Origin: Cellulomonas sp. SG140
Lineage (GTDB): Bacteria; Actinomycetota; Actinomycetes; Actinomycetales; Cellulomonadaceae
NCBI RefSeq assembly: GCF_025770785.1
Contig: NZ_JANZLA010000014.1
Location: 1 to 42,059 of the forward strand
Direction of reading: 5' to 3'
DNA: 42,059 nt
Part shown: in pieces, positions 16,007-24,316 of the stretch
How the letters are laid out: each line of letters opens with the position of its first letter
Position numbering within the stretch: the first letter of the stretch is position 1
Translations under genes and position numbers: made by a program
Notes under the pieces: generated by a model
Told to the model about the DNA's origin: nothing
Seen by the model: only the letters and a program-made list of their open reading frames with translations
Databases searched by the model: none

Positions 16007-17620
16007 TCAGACGGTGAAGGCGGCGACGCGGGTGCGCAGGTCGGCCGAGAGGCGGGCCAGCTCGGCGACCGAGTCGCCCATCTGCCCCAGCACCTGGGAG
16101 CTGGTGGAGGCCGCGGAAGCGACCGAGGTGATGTTCTGGGCGATCTCCCCCGACCCCGTCGCGGCCTCCGTCACCCCCCGGGACATCTCGTTGGTCGTCG
16201 CGGTCTGCTCCTCCACCGCCGAGGCGATCGTCATCTGGTGATCGTTGATCGCCGCCACGATCGACCCGATCTGCCCGATCGAGGACACCGCCCCCGCCGT
16301 GTCCGCCTGGATCGTCTCCACCCGACGCGCGATGTCCTCCGTCGCCTTCGCCGTCTCCCGCGCCAGGTCCTTGACCTCCCCGGCCACCACCGCGAACCCC
16401 TTGCCCGCCTCCCCCGCCCGCGCCGCCTCGATCGTCGCGTTCAACGCCAACAAGTTCGTCTGCTCCGCGATGGACGTGATCAGCTTCACCACGTTGCCGA
16501 TCTCCGCCGACGACTCCCCCAGCCGGCCCACCGACTCGTTCGCCGCCGCCGCCACCCCCGTCGCCTGCGAGGCGACCTTCGCCGCCTCCGTCGCCGACTG
16601 CGCGATCTCCCGGATCGAGGCGCCCATCTGCTCCGCCCCGGCCGCCACCGCCTGCACGTTGCGCGACACCTGCTCCGCCGCCGCGGCCACCACCCCCGCC
16701 TGCACCGACGTCTCCTCCGACCCCGACGCCACCTGACCCGACGCCGCCGACAGCTCCGCCGCCGCCGCCGCCACCGCAGCCGCCGTCTCAGCCACCACGC
16801 TCAACGTCCCCCGCAACGACCCCTGCGCCGAGGTCAACGCCGCCGCCATCCGACCCACCTCGTCCCGCGAGTCCAGGTGCAGCTCCTTGGTCAGGTCACC
16901 GGCCGCCATCGCCTCCAGACCCGCCTTCACCGCATTCACCTTCGCCAGCACGCCACGCAGCACGGAGAAGCCGAGCGCGATCGAGGCGATCGACGCCGCG
17001 CCGAGCACGATCCACATGATCCGGATGGAGGACGACGACTGGGCCACGCCCGTCTCGTGCAGCGCCTTGGCCTTCTTCGCCAGGGCGTCCGCCTCGGCCG
17101 CGATCGCGTCGTTGGTGGTCGACGCCTGCTTGGTCAGGGTGTTCTGGGTGTAGACGGCCGCACCGGCGATGTCACCGGCGCCGACCATGTCGAACATCTT
17201 CTGGGCGTCGTTCTCGTACGTCGTCATCTCGGTGCGGATCGACTGGACGCTGTCCTGGCTCGACGCCATCGGCGCGTACTTGTCGATGTACGACTGCATG
17301 TCCCGGAACCGGCCCCCCAGCTCGGTCACCTGGTTGGTCAGGTCCACGCTGCCGAGCGCCGGTACCAGGCCCACGCGTCCGCGGTCACCGCCGAACTCCC
17401 GCTCGATCATGATGATCTGCTGCATCGGCAGGCTCGTCTGGTCGTAGAGCTGCTCGGAACCGACGTTCAGGGCGTCCATCCGCTGCACCGACAGGCCGGT
17501 GAGCCCTGCCGCGACGAGCACCAGCAGCGCGAGGCACAGCCCGATCTTCACGGCGATCGAGGAGTCGGAGAACAGCCGCTTGGTCAGGGACCGGCGGGGC
17601 GCCCGTGCGGTGGTGCTCAT
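16007..17620 (-). CDS. Methyl-accepting chemotaxis protein
   Basis: The protein has 537 residues. Membrane span 1 is about 24-44, a four-helix-type ligand domain of ~155 residues follows outside the cell, span 2 is about 200-221, then a HAMP domain (about 222-275) and a long cytoplasmic signalling coil. The conserved hairpin tip is around 385-411 ([21 protein letters not shown]), where CheW and CheA bind. There is no C-terminal NWxxF-type tether for CheR. Ribosome binding site AAGGAG lies before ATG 17620. The ligand is not predictable. The signalling part uses more GGG and CCC codons than neighbouring genes, as if shared among paralogues. Hairpins flank the gene on both sides. Confidence 0.95.
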   Translation of the reverse strand: MSTTARAPRRSLTKRLFSDSSIAVKIGLCLALLVLVAAGLTGLSVQRMDALNVGSEQLYDQTSLPMQQIIMIEREFGGDRGRVGLVPALGSVDLTNQVTELGGRFRDMQSYIDKYAPMASSQDSVQSIRTEMTTYENDAQKMFDMVGAGDIAGAAVYTQNTLTKQASTTNDAIAAEADALAKKAKALHETGVAQSSSSIRIMWIVLGAASIASIALGFSVLRGVLAKVNAVKAGLEAMAAGDLTKELHLDSRDEVGRMAAALTSAQGSLRGTLSVVAETAAAVAAAAAELSAASGQVASGSEETSVQAGVVAAAAEQVSRNVQAVAAGAEQMGASIREIAQSATEAAKVASQATGVAAAANESVGRLGESSAEIGNVVKLITSIAEQTNLLALNATIEAARAGEAGKGFAVVAGEVKDLARETAKATEDIARRVETIQADTAGAVSSIGQIGSIVAAINDHQMTIASAVEEQTATTNEMSRGVTEAATGSGEIAQNITSVASAASTSSQVLGQMGDSVAELARLSADLRTRVAAFTV

Positions 17621-17781
17621 GCGAGGTGCTCCTTCATGGAGACGTGGACATCCGTGTCACTCGTCCCACCCATCGGCCGCCGGACGGTGCTCGTGAGGCT
17701 CCGGAGGGGATGGATCGGACGGCCGTCCAGGTGGTGGCGAGGCGTTGCGACGGCCGGCGCAGCCCGGGGCGGCGCAGCGGA

Positions 17782-17812
17782 ACGGCCGCTCCGACGCGCT
17801 CGGAGCGGCCGT
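17782..17812 (-). terminator. Strong hairpin between cheW and mcp
   Basis: A perfect 13-bp stem (acggccgctccga at 17782-17794, complement at 17800-17812) with a 5-nt loop lies 36 nt past the cheW stop, with no T-run. It is the strongest hairpin in the chemotaxis block and probably ends the csrA-cheA-cheW transcript. Confidence 0.7.
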
Positions 17813-17848
17813 GGTCCGTGGTCCCTGCCGTCGGGCCGGGACGTGTCG

Positions 17849-18265
17849 TCAGGCGGCGACCGCCTCGTCGACGTCGAGCACCAGCAGCAGGTCGTGGTCC
17901 AGCTTGTGCGCGCCGAGCACCACCGACCGCATGACGCGGGGCAGCGTGTCCGGCGGCTCCTCGAACGTCTCCGACCCGACGGTGACCACCTCGCCGACGT
18001 GGTCCACCAGCAGGGACACCGTCTCGCCGCCCACCCGGACCACGACCATCATCGGGTCGTCGCCCTCGGCGCGGTCGGGCAGCGCGAGCCGGGCCCGCAG
18101 GTCGACGGCGAGCACCACCTGACCGCGCAGGTTCACCAGGCCGGCCACCGTGCGGGGCGCGAGCGGCACGCGGGTGCGCTGCTGCTGGTGCAGCACCTCC
18201 TGCACCTGCGTCACGTCCACCCCGTACAGCGCGCCGCCCAGGCGGAACGTCACCAGCTGGGTCAT
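17849..18265 (-). CDS. cheW: Chemotaxis coupling protein CheW
   Basis: CheW links receptors to the CheA kinase in the polar signalling array. The protein has 138 residues and forms one CheW domain: TFRLGGALYGVDVTQVQEVL near the N-terminus, VAGLVNLRGQVVLAVDLR in the middle, and VSLLVDHVGEVVTV near the C-terminus, where the NLRG segment is the family hallmark. It overlaps the cheA stop by 4 bp, and a strong hairpin follows the stop. Confidence 0.94.
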   Translation of the reverse strand: MTQLVTFRLGGALYGVDVTQVQEVLHQQQRTRVPLAPRTVAGLVNLRGQVVLAVDLRARLALPDRAEGDDPMMVVVRVGGETVSLLVDHVGEVVTVGSETFEEPPDTLPRVMRSVVLGAHKLDHDLLLVLDVDEAVAA

Positions 18266-20694
18266 CGGGCCACCCCCACCAGGTCGCGGTCGTGCGGCGC
18301 GTCGTCGAACGTCGTCGCGTCGAAGAAGGCCGGGTCGGCGGCGAGGATCGCCGAGCGGACGTCGAGCAGCTCGGTCACCTTGCCGCCGAGCACCGCCGAG
18401 CCGACCAGCCCCATGTCGTCCAGGTCGCTGTGCAGCGAGTCGTCGTCGGCCAGGATGTCGACGATCGACTCGACCACCAGGCCCACCCCGCGGCCGTCCT
18501 GGCTGTGCACCACGACCTGCAGCGTCTCCTCCTCGAAGCCGCCCATCGCGCCGAGCAGCCGGTCGAGGCGGACCAGCGGCAGGATCGCGCCGCGGTACTG
18601 CACCACCTCGCGGCCGCCCACCAGCTCGACCAGCGACGCCGGGATCTGCTCCAGCCGGGTGACCGAGGCCAGCGGCATCGCGACGCGTCGTCCGCCGCCG
18701 ATGCCGGCGACCAGCACCTGCCGGGCGGTGGAGGCGCCGGCCGTGGCGGCCGTGGACCGGGTGCGGCCGAGGCCGCTCTCCGGCTCGCCCACCAGCGCAC
18801 GGCGCGCCAGCCCCTGCACGTCGAGGATCAGCGCGACGCGGCCGTCACCCAGCACCGTGGCGCCGGAGTAGGTGCCGATCGACTTCAGCCGCGGCGACAG
18901 GGCCTTGACCACGATCTCCTCGGTGTCCAGCACGCGGTCGACCACCAGGCCGAACCGCACGTCGTCGGACGCGACCACGGCGATCACCGCGGAGCTGCCC
19001 GGCGCCACGCTGAGCACCGGCGCGGAGCCGTCGGCCTGCGTCGTGCCGTCCAGCACGTGCGCCAGCGACACCAGCGGCAGCAGGTCGCCACGCAGCCGGT
19101 ACACCGGGGCGGAGTGCACGTACTCGATCGAGGTGGCGTTGCGGTCGTCGACCGCGACCAGCTCGAGCAGGTTCACCTGCGGGACGGCGAACCGCTCCTC
19201 GCCGCACTCGACGGTCAGCGCCGGCATGATCGCCAGCGTCAGCGGGATGCGCAGCCGCCACGTCGTGCCGATGCCGGGCTTGGACTCCACATCCACCGAC
19301 CCGCCCACCGACTCGATCTTGGTGCGCACCACGTCCATGCCGACACCGCGGCCGGACACGTTGGTCACCTGCTCCGCGGTGGAGAAGCCCGGCAGGAACA
19401 GCAGCTGCATCAGGTCCGCGGGCGTCGCCGCGGCGAGCTGCTCGGCGGTGCGCAGCCCCTTGCGGAGCGCGCTGGCGGCGACCTTCTGCACGTCGATGCC
19501 GCGGCCGTCGTCGGACACCTCGACGACCACCAGCCCACCGGCGTGGTAGGCGCGCAGCGTCAGCAGGCCCTGGGCCGGCTTGCCGGCCGCCACCCGGTCC
19601 GCGACCGGCTCGATGCCGTGGTCGATCGCGTTGCGCACCAGGTGCGTCAGCGGGTCCTTGACCGCCTCCAGCAGACCGCGGTCCAGCTCCGTGTCGCCGC
19701 CGGACATCTCCAGGCCGACCTCCCGGCCGCAGGACGCGGCAAGGTCGCGGACGACGCGCGGCATCTTGGACCAGATGTGCTCGATGGGCTGCATGCGCGT
19801 CTTCATGACGCCCTCCTGCAGCTCACCGGCGATCACGTCGAGGCGCTGGGCGGCGCGGGACAGGTCGAGGTCGGCACCGACCGAGGCCAGGCGGGTGATC
19901 TGGTTGCGGGCCAGCACCAGCTCGCCGACCTCGCGCATCAGGCCGTCGAGCAGCTCGACGTCGACCCGGATCGAGGAGTCGGAGATGGTGCGGACGCCCT
20001 CGTCCGGCGTCTCCGCGGTCGCGGCCGACGGCGGGATGCGGGGGGTCGGGACGGCGGGGGCGGGCGCCGGAGCTGCGGCTGCGGGCGTCGCCGGCGCCGG
20101 CGTGACCGGCGCGGGGGCGGGGGCAGGGGTCACGACGGGTTCGGGAGCCGCAGGCACCGTCTCGGCGATGCGCTCCACGATGACGGCGGGCGCGACGACC
20201 GGGACGTCCTCGTTGACGGGCTCAGCCGCGGCGACCGGCTCCGGGGCCGCCGTCGTCACCGCTGCGGGCGTCGCCACGGGCTCGGGGGTCGCAGCAGCCG
20301 CTGCCGGGTCGGTGGCCAGCACCGCCTCGACGCGGGCGACGACGTCGTCGATCGCCACGGAACCCTCGTCACCACCGGTCTCGATGGTGCGCAGGATCTC
20401 GCGGACGCGGTCCACCACGGCGAGCAGCACGTCGGTGGTCGGCTGGTCCATCGACCGCTTGCCGTCGCGGAGCTCCACCAGCAGGTTCTCGCCGGCGTGC
20501 GTGACGTGCTCGAGGTTGCCGAACGCCAGGAAGCCGCTGGTGCCCTTGATGGTGTGGATGGTGCGGAACACGCTGCTCAGCAGCGGCCGCGCACCGGGCT
20601 CCTTCTCGAGGGCTACCAGGTCCTGGTCCAGCTGATCCAGGTTCTCGTAGCTCTCCACGAGGAACTCGCGGACGATGTCGTCGGCGTCCTCCAC
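18262..20694 (-). CDS. cheA: Chemotaxis histidine kinase CheA, two CheW-like domains
   Basis: The protein has 810 residues. The Hpt domain (about 1-105) has phospho-His47 in TIHTIKGTSGF. An Ala/Pro-rich linker (about 135-225) takes the place of a P2 domain; no clear CheY-binding P2 is seen. Dimerisation and ATPase domains follow, with HLVRNAIDHGIE (N box), DDGRGID (G1) and GRGVGMDVV (G2). A CheW-like domain (about 485-630) is followed by a second CheW-like domain (about 660-780) containing VVQYRGAILPLVRLD and GLVVESIVDIL; most CheA proteins have one. GTG start at 20694 with AGGAGG and CAGGAG upstream. The stop overlaps cheW. Confidence 0.95.
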   Translation of the reverse strand: MEDADDIVREFLVESYENLDQLDQDLVALEKEPGARPLLSSVFRTIHTIKGTSGFLAFGNLEHVTHAGENLLVELRDGKRSMDQPTTDVLLAVVDRVREILRTIETGGDEGSVAIDDVVARVEAVLATDPAAAAATPEPVATPAAVTTAAPEPVAAAEPVNEDVPVVAPAVIVERIAETVPAAPEPVVTPAPAPAPVTPAPATPAAAAPAPAPAVPTPRIPPSAATAETPDEGVRTISDSSIRVDVELLDGLMREVGELVLARNQITRLASVGADLDLSRAAQRLDVIAGELQEGVMKTRMQPIEHIWSKMPRVVRDLAASCGREVGLEMSGGDTELDRGLLEAVKDPLTHLVRNAIDHGIEPVADRVAAGKPAQGLLTLRAYHAGGLVVVEVSDDGRGIDVQKVAASALRKGLRTAEQLAAATPADLMQLLFLPGFSTAEQVTNVSGRGVGMDVVRTKIESVGGSVDVESKPGIGTTWRLRIPLTLAIMPALTVECGEERFAVPQVNLLELVAVDDRNATSIEYVHSAPVYRLRGDLLPLVSLAHVLDGTTQADGSAPVLSVAPGSSAVIAVVASDDVRFGLVVDRVLDTEEIVVKALSPRLKSIGTYSGATVLGDGRVALILDVQGLARRALVGEPESGLGRTRSTAATAGASTARQVLVAGIGGGRRVAMPLASVTRLEQIPASLVELVGGREVVQYRGAILPLVRLDRLLGAMGGFEEETLQVVVHSQDGRGVGLVVESIVDILADDDSLHSDLDDMGLVGSAVLGGKVTELLDVRSAILAADPAFFDATTFDDAPHDRDLVGVAR

Positions 20695-20746
20695 GCTCCT
20701 GCCTCCTCATGGAGGGCCGGCGTCCATCGCCGGCCGTACAGGAGGC

Positions 20747-21064
20747 TCATCGGTCGAGCGGGGCGTCTCCTGAGGAGTCCACGGGGGCGGCCGGGGCGGC
20801 GGGCGACGGCGAGGCGGCCGGGGTGGCGGCCGACGGCGGCGCAGCGATGATGCGGCGCAGCGCCGCCTCGGTGCCGTCGTCCGCGGCGACCGCCTGCTCG
20901 TTCTCCGACTGGATCGCCTCGAGCACCTCGGCGCGGTGCACGCGCACGGAGCGCGGGGCGTCGATGCCGAGCCGCACGCCGTCGGACCGCACCTCGATCA
21001 CGGTGACGACGATGTCGCCGCCGATGACGAGGCGCTCGCCCACCCGACGGCTCAGCACCAGCAT
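20747..21064 (-). CDS. csrA: Translational regulator CsrA with C-terminal tail
   Basis: CsrA binds GGA motifs in mRNA leaders and in many motile Gram-positives represses flagellin translation. The N-terminal ~55 residues are canonical: MLVLSRRVGE, GDIVVTVIEV, VRLGIDAP and the VHRAEV segment with the RNA-contacting Arg. The protein is 105 residues, against roughly 60-75 for the family. The extra C-terminal part is Ala/Pro/Ser-rich and probably disordered. It is the first gene of the chemotaxis block, 52 nt upstream of cheA. No fliW, the usual antagonist gene, is in this window. Confidence 0.93.
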   Translation of the reverse strand: MLVLSRRVGERLVIGGDIVVTVIEVRSDGVRLGIDAPRSVRVHRAEVLEAIQSENEQAVAADDGTEAALRRIIAAPPSAATPAASPSPAAPAAPVDSSGDAPLDR

Positions 21065-21118
21065 GCGGTGACCTTATCTTGCGGCGCGGTGAGGCCCCGG
21101 CTGCGGCGCGACCGCGGT

Positions 21119-21140
21119 CCACCGCGAAGCGTCGCGGTGG
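21119..21140. promoter_or_regulatory. Hairpin upstream of csrA
   Basis: A perfect 9-bp inverted repeat (ccaccgcga / tcgcggtgg) with a 4-nt loop lies 55 nt upstream of the csrA start, in the 245-bp gap before the divergent gene at 21310. It may lie in the csrA leader or be a protein binding site. I could not recognise a sigma-28 type promoter in the gap. Confidence 0.35.
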
Positions 21141-21309
21141 TACGACTCTCGCCTCGGCCCGCGCAACGGACTCGCCGGTCACGCTCTTCGTTTCTAGGAC
21201 AGGTTCCGCTCGGACCGTGAAGCGAGCTTCTGCCGCGCCACCCCGAGGTGTCGGGACGGGACGTGCAAGGGAGGCTGTGCGCGCTCGTGCACACTGCCAC
21301 GCTGTGCCC

Positions 21310-21741
21310 ATGCCCGTTAGCGTGCTTCCACCGCCGGTCCCGGTGCGGCCGCCGGGGTTCGCGCGCCGGTTCGCGCTCCTGCTGCTTGTCGGTGCGCCGC
21401 TCGCGGTAGCCCTGGTGCTGGGTGCCGCCCCGCTGTTGGCGCTTGTGGTGCCCTCTGACCCCTGCAGCCCACTGCAACCCTGCTCCCCAGGTCTGCCACC
21501 GTCCTGGTTCGTTGGGTGGGGTGTGGCAGCGGTGGCTGGGGCGTCGCTAGTTCTTCTGGCTCGGTCGTGGCGCCGTTGGCAGGACTCGTGGCGATTCGTG
21601 GCACCTCCGAACTGGCCACAGCCTCCCGACGGGTGGCGGCCCAACTGCCGATGGCGGCCACCTGCTGACTGGCCCTTGCCGCCTTCCGGGTGGTCGTACT
21701 GGCACCGGAGCGCGAAGCCCGGGACGACACAGATGCCGTGA
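21310..21741 (+). CDS. Membrane protein with Trp/Pro-rich tail
   Basis: The protein has 143 residues from ATG 21310. Two membrane segments (about 20-45 and 66-84) are separated by a loop with two cysteines (in SDPCSP and LQPCSP). The C-terminal ~50 residues repeat tryptophan-proline motifs (NWPQPPDGW, DWPLPPSGW). Similar W-P-x-P-P-x-G-W tails occur in many uncharacterised actinobacterial membrane proteins and may bind peptides or cell-wall material; no function is known to me. It is divergent from csrA. Confidence 0.6.
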   Translation: MPVSVLPPPVPVRPPGFARRFALLLLVGAPLAVALVLGAAPLLALVVPSDPCSPLQPCSPGLPPSWFVGWGVAAVAGASLVLLARSWRRWQDSWRFVAPPNWPQPPDGWRPNCRWRPPADWPLPPSGWSYWHRSAKPGTTQMP

Positions 21742-21754
21742 TTGCCGCGTGTGG

Positions 21755-22257
21755 CTAGGCCGCCCTCGCCTCGACCCGCACGACCGACTCACCGGACGCC
21801 CTGCCGCCGCCCGACTCGACGGACGTGCTCAGGTTGTAGAGGCCGGGGGCGGCGTCGACCGGGATGGCGATGGTGCTGACCGGCGCACCGCCCGCGCGGT
21901 TGGTCGTCTGCACGGGTGCGGCGGTCAGCCGCGGAGACGGAGCACCCGCGCCGGCGGAGCTCTTCAACGTCGTGGCGTCTGGGTACGAGCCGGTCAAGGA
22001 CGCCGACAGCGTGACGGGCGCCTCGGGGTACACCTGGGTGGGTGGAAGGGTCTCGACGATCCAGTGCACCACCAGCACGTCGCCGGGGTGCAGCACCTGG
22101 TCGACGTCCGCCTTCTGGCAGCACGTGTACCGGTACGTGACGGGGGCGCCCTCCGACGGCGGTGGCGGCGGCTGCGTGCAGCCGGCACGACCATCGCACC
22201 AAGAGCGGCCGACACCGCGAACGCTGCTGAGTGCCGATGCCGACGCGGGCCTGCCAT
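21755..22257 (-). pseudogene. Probable secreted lipoprotein, apparently frameshifted
   Basis: From the stop at 21755 a good frame runs back to about 22190. It encodes a likely beta-sandwich domain (HPGDVLVVHWIVE, APVTLSASLTGSYP, APGLYNLST) preceded by GCTQPPPPP and YTCCQKADVD. This looks like a mature lipoprotein starting at Cys, but the frame has no start codon. A signal peptide with start ATG 22257 (MAGPRR, AAFAVSAALGAMVVP) lies one frame over and reaches VVP exactly where the Cys would follow. One missing G near 22190 would join them as VVPGC. This is either a real frameshift or a sequence error. Function unknown. Confidence 0.55.
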
Positions 22258-22414
22258 GGTCGGACCGTAGCCGTGCGGCGGTCGCAGCCGTGGGAAGACG
22301 GGATCCGGAGCCAAGTCCGCACGCCGTTCCACCCGAACGGGCGTGGCGCCGGCGCTACCGTCCGATCGACGGCGACGGCCGCCGGTGATCGGCCCGAGAG
22401 GAGCGTCTGCGCCC

Positions 22415-22705
22415 ATGGCCTCACCTGTGGCGTCGCCACCTCGGAACGTCTGGTCGGTGCTGTTCGGCGAGACGATCATGACCTGGCCGCGGATCTGCGC
22501 TCAGCAGCTGGTGGTCCTGAGCCTCTTGGCGACCGCGCTCAACGCGCACACCGGGTGGCTGCGCTGGTCGGGGTTCGCGGTCGCTGCCTTCACACAGGGC
22601 TGGATCGTCTACGACGCGAGCCGCCGCCTCGAGGCGACGTACCGGGCTCGCCGGGATCCGGCCCGGAGGTCGCCGCGGGCGATCGCGCACGACCGAGAGG
22701 ACTGA
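22415..22705 (+). CDS. Small membrane protein of unknown function
   Basis: The protein has 96 residues from ATG 22415, with GAGAGGAG about 12 nt upstream; an in-frame start at 22343 would add 24 residues of low-complexity Arg/Pro sequence. Two hydrophobic segments (about 30-43 and 50-66) form a hairpin, followed by a basic Arg-rich tail. I do not recognise a family. The next gene follows on the same strand after 63 nt. Confidence 0.5.
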   Translation: MASPVASPPRNVWSVLFGETIMTWPRICAQQLVVLSLLATALNAHTGWLRWSGFAVAAFTQGWIVYDASRRLEATYRARRDPARRSPRAIAHDRED

Positions 22706-22768
22706 ACCGCGCGGGTCGCGCGCGGTTGCGGCTGCGAGGCGGACCGAGGGTCCGGGGAGGACGTGGTC

Positions 22769-23047
22769 ATGGAGGTACGCGCTGAGCGACGAGGCGCCTT
22801 CCGTGCGACCTGGATCGTGGGGCTCGCCGTCGTGGCGTTCCAGGTCGTGGTGGCCGAGGCATGGAGGAAGGGCACCGGAGGCGTTCATCTGGCACCCTTC
22901 TGGGGCACGTACGTCGGCATGGCGTTCGGCCTGTGGGGCATCGTCTTCGTCGCAGCATCCCGCTCGCGACGCGGCGCCGACTCGCTGACCGCGCTGGCCG
23001 TCAGCTCGGCCTCGCTGACACTCGCCCTGGCGCTGCTGGCGTTCTAG
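22769..23047 (+). CDS. Small three-span membrane protein
   Basis: The protein has 92 residues from ATG 22769, chosen because GGGGAGG ends 8 nt upstream; GTG 22763 is the alternative. Three hydrophobic segments (about 14-30, 45-63 and 73-92) account for nearly the whole protein, which ends in Ala/Leu repeats. No family is recognised. It probably shares a transcript with the preceding small membrane protein gene. Confidence 0.55.
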   Translation: MEVRAERRGAFRATWIVGLAVVAFQVVVAEAWRKGTGGVHLAPFWGTYVGMAFGLWGIVFVAASRSRRGADSLTALAVSSASLTLALALLAF

Positions 23048-23178
23048 CGGCGCGGGCCGCTCGACGCGCTCGATCTGGCGGTGTCGGCCCTCACGGAACA
23101 ACCGCCTTGTCGGTCCGACGACGACGGCCCGAGCCGGTGTTGCACCGGGCCGCCATCACGGTGCACTCGCGTCCGCCG

Positions 23179-23580
23179 CTACGCCTGTGTCACGGCGATA
23201 GCCGCCGCAACCGCACCGCCATACATCAGTACCGCAGCCGCGAGGAGCGCGAGGCGAAGGGGCTCATGCGCGTCCCGGCGGTGGTTCGAGTGCCGACCGG
23301 GGTCGGGGGACCGGGTGAACCGCGGTCGGGCGAGAACGAAGACGCCACCGGCCAGCACGGCGGCTCCCAGGCAGAGCAGCCGAGCGGTCGTCACGGGCAG
23401 CAGCACGACGGAGGCGGCGCTCCACGCGGCCACCACGGCAGGCGGCAGGTACCACCAGGTCCACGCCGTCCTGCGCGCCAGCGCCGCGGACGTGGTCCAG
23501 CCTCCGGTCAGGGCACCGGCCGTGAGCACGCTGAAGACCCATCCAGCAGCGACGACTGCGACAGGCGCATCACCGTGCAA
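23179..23580 (-). CDS. Four-span membrane protein of unknown function
   Basis: The protein has 133 residues. Four hydrophobic segments are visible: near residues 6-26, 43-60, 63-82 and 108-131, with a basic Arg/His loop between the third and fourth. The start is uncertain: TTG 23580 is the first possibility, and no strong ribosome binding site is visible. The upstream lipoprotein gene on the same strand ends 12 nt away, suggesting co-transcription. No family is recognised. Confidence 0.5.
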   Translation of the reverse strand: MHGDAPVAVVAAGWVFSVLTAGALTGGWTTSAALARRTAWTWWYLPPAVVAAWSAASVVLLPVTTARLLCLGAAVLAGGVFVLARPRFTRSPDPGRHSNHRRDAHEPLRLALLAAAVLMYGGAVAAAIAVTQA

Positions 23581-23592
23581 CGGCGGCTCCGT

Positions 23593-24114
23593 TCATCCTT
23601 CGATCCGGTTGGGCATGAAGGTGAGCCGAACACCCTGCGGCATCGCGGGGTCATGGCTCGACATCGACTCGAGAGTGACGGCGAAGTCCACGCGTCCGAT
23701 CCGACCGTCCGCCATGCACTCAGTCATCGACCCGGCGCCGGACGTCGTGGACGAGCAGGTGACGTGCTCGTCTGCCACGGCGAGGCCGAAGCTGCGCAGC
23801 ACCGTGCGAGCGTTCACGCTCGACGGCTCGCCGAGGAGTCCAGTACTTGTCCAGCAGCTCCAGGTCGAGACGGCACAGGTGCTGTGCTCGTAGCCCCCGG
23901 GGGGTGTCAGTGCCGACGTCGCCGCCGTCACCGCAGGTTCGTCTCCGGGCCGGAGCGGTCGGCTGCTTGCGGTGCACCCGACGACCAGTGCCGAACAGAG
24001 GATCACCGTCACAGCGCCGGCGCTCCGCACCGCGCCGATGCGGACCCTCGTGGCGTCAGCCCGGTGACCAGCGCCGGGACCGCTTCCATCGGTCGCTGCC
24101 CTTCGATCGCTCAT
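23593..24114 (-). CDS. Putative lipoprotein
   Basis: The protein has 173 residues from ATG 24114. A basic N-terminal region leads to a hydrophobic signal (about 31-46) ending in a lipobox ALVVGC, so Cys47 would carry the lipid anchor. The mature part contains four or more further cysteines (in STCAVSTWSC, VTCSS and TECMA) that could form disulfides, and ends LTFMPNRIEG. The long stretch before the signal suggests a later start. Its ATG overlaps the stop of a tiny lipoprotein-like ORF by 4 bp. Function unknown. Confidence 0.6.
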   Translation of the reverse strand: MSDRRAATDGSGPGAGHRADATRVRIGAVRSAGAVTVILCSALVVGCTASSRPLRPGDEPAVTAATSALTPPGGYEHSTCAVSTWSCWTSTGLLGEPSSVNARTVLRSFGLAVADEHVTCSSTTSGAGSMTECMADGRIGRVDFAVTLESMSSHDPAMPQGVRLTFMPNRIEG

Positions 24115-24254
24115 GCGCCCGGAGCCAGGAGTCGGCGTCGCGGACGTCTGCGGGCGGACGTGACCGGCTCCGCCGTACAGCCAGCCAGCGCTCCCCCGCC
24201 GACGCAGAGCAGAGCGAACGCCGCCGGACCCCCTCTCGACCGCAACGCCCCCAT
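24111..24254 (-). CDS. Tiny lipoprotein-like ORF (47 aa)
   Basis: From ATG 24254 a 47-residue peptide begins with a basic end, a hydrophobic core and a good lipobox (GGALAGC near residues 21-27), followed by only ~20 Arg-rich residues. Its stop overlaps the ATG of the next lipoprotein gene (ATGA), as in coupled pairs. It may be a genuine small lipoprotein, or the surviving start of a truncated one. Only a weak AGGG precedes the start. Confidence 0.35.
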   Translation of the reverse strand: MGALRSRGGPAAFALLCVGGGALAGCTAEPVTSARRRPRRRLLAPGA

Positions 24255-24316
24255 GCTCGGGACCCTAGCGACGGATGGATGGCCGACCAGGTGAGTTGCG
24301 TGGACCAAAGCGCCAC

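Noticed and set aside
14657..18871. 1400-codon plus-strand open frame across cheB, mcp and cheW
   Set aside because: Antisense shadow; composition is not protein-like and the opposite strand carries conserved chemotaxis genes.
21065..21309. Sigma-28 type promoter before csrA
   Set aside because: A partial GCCG...GATAAG is present, but no matching TAAA-like -35 at proper spacing was found by eye.
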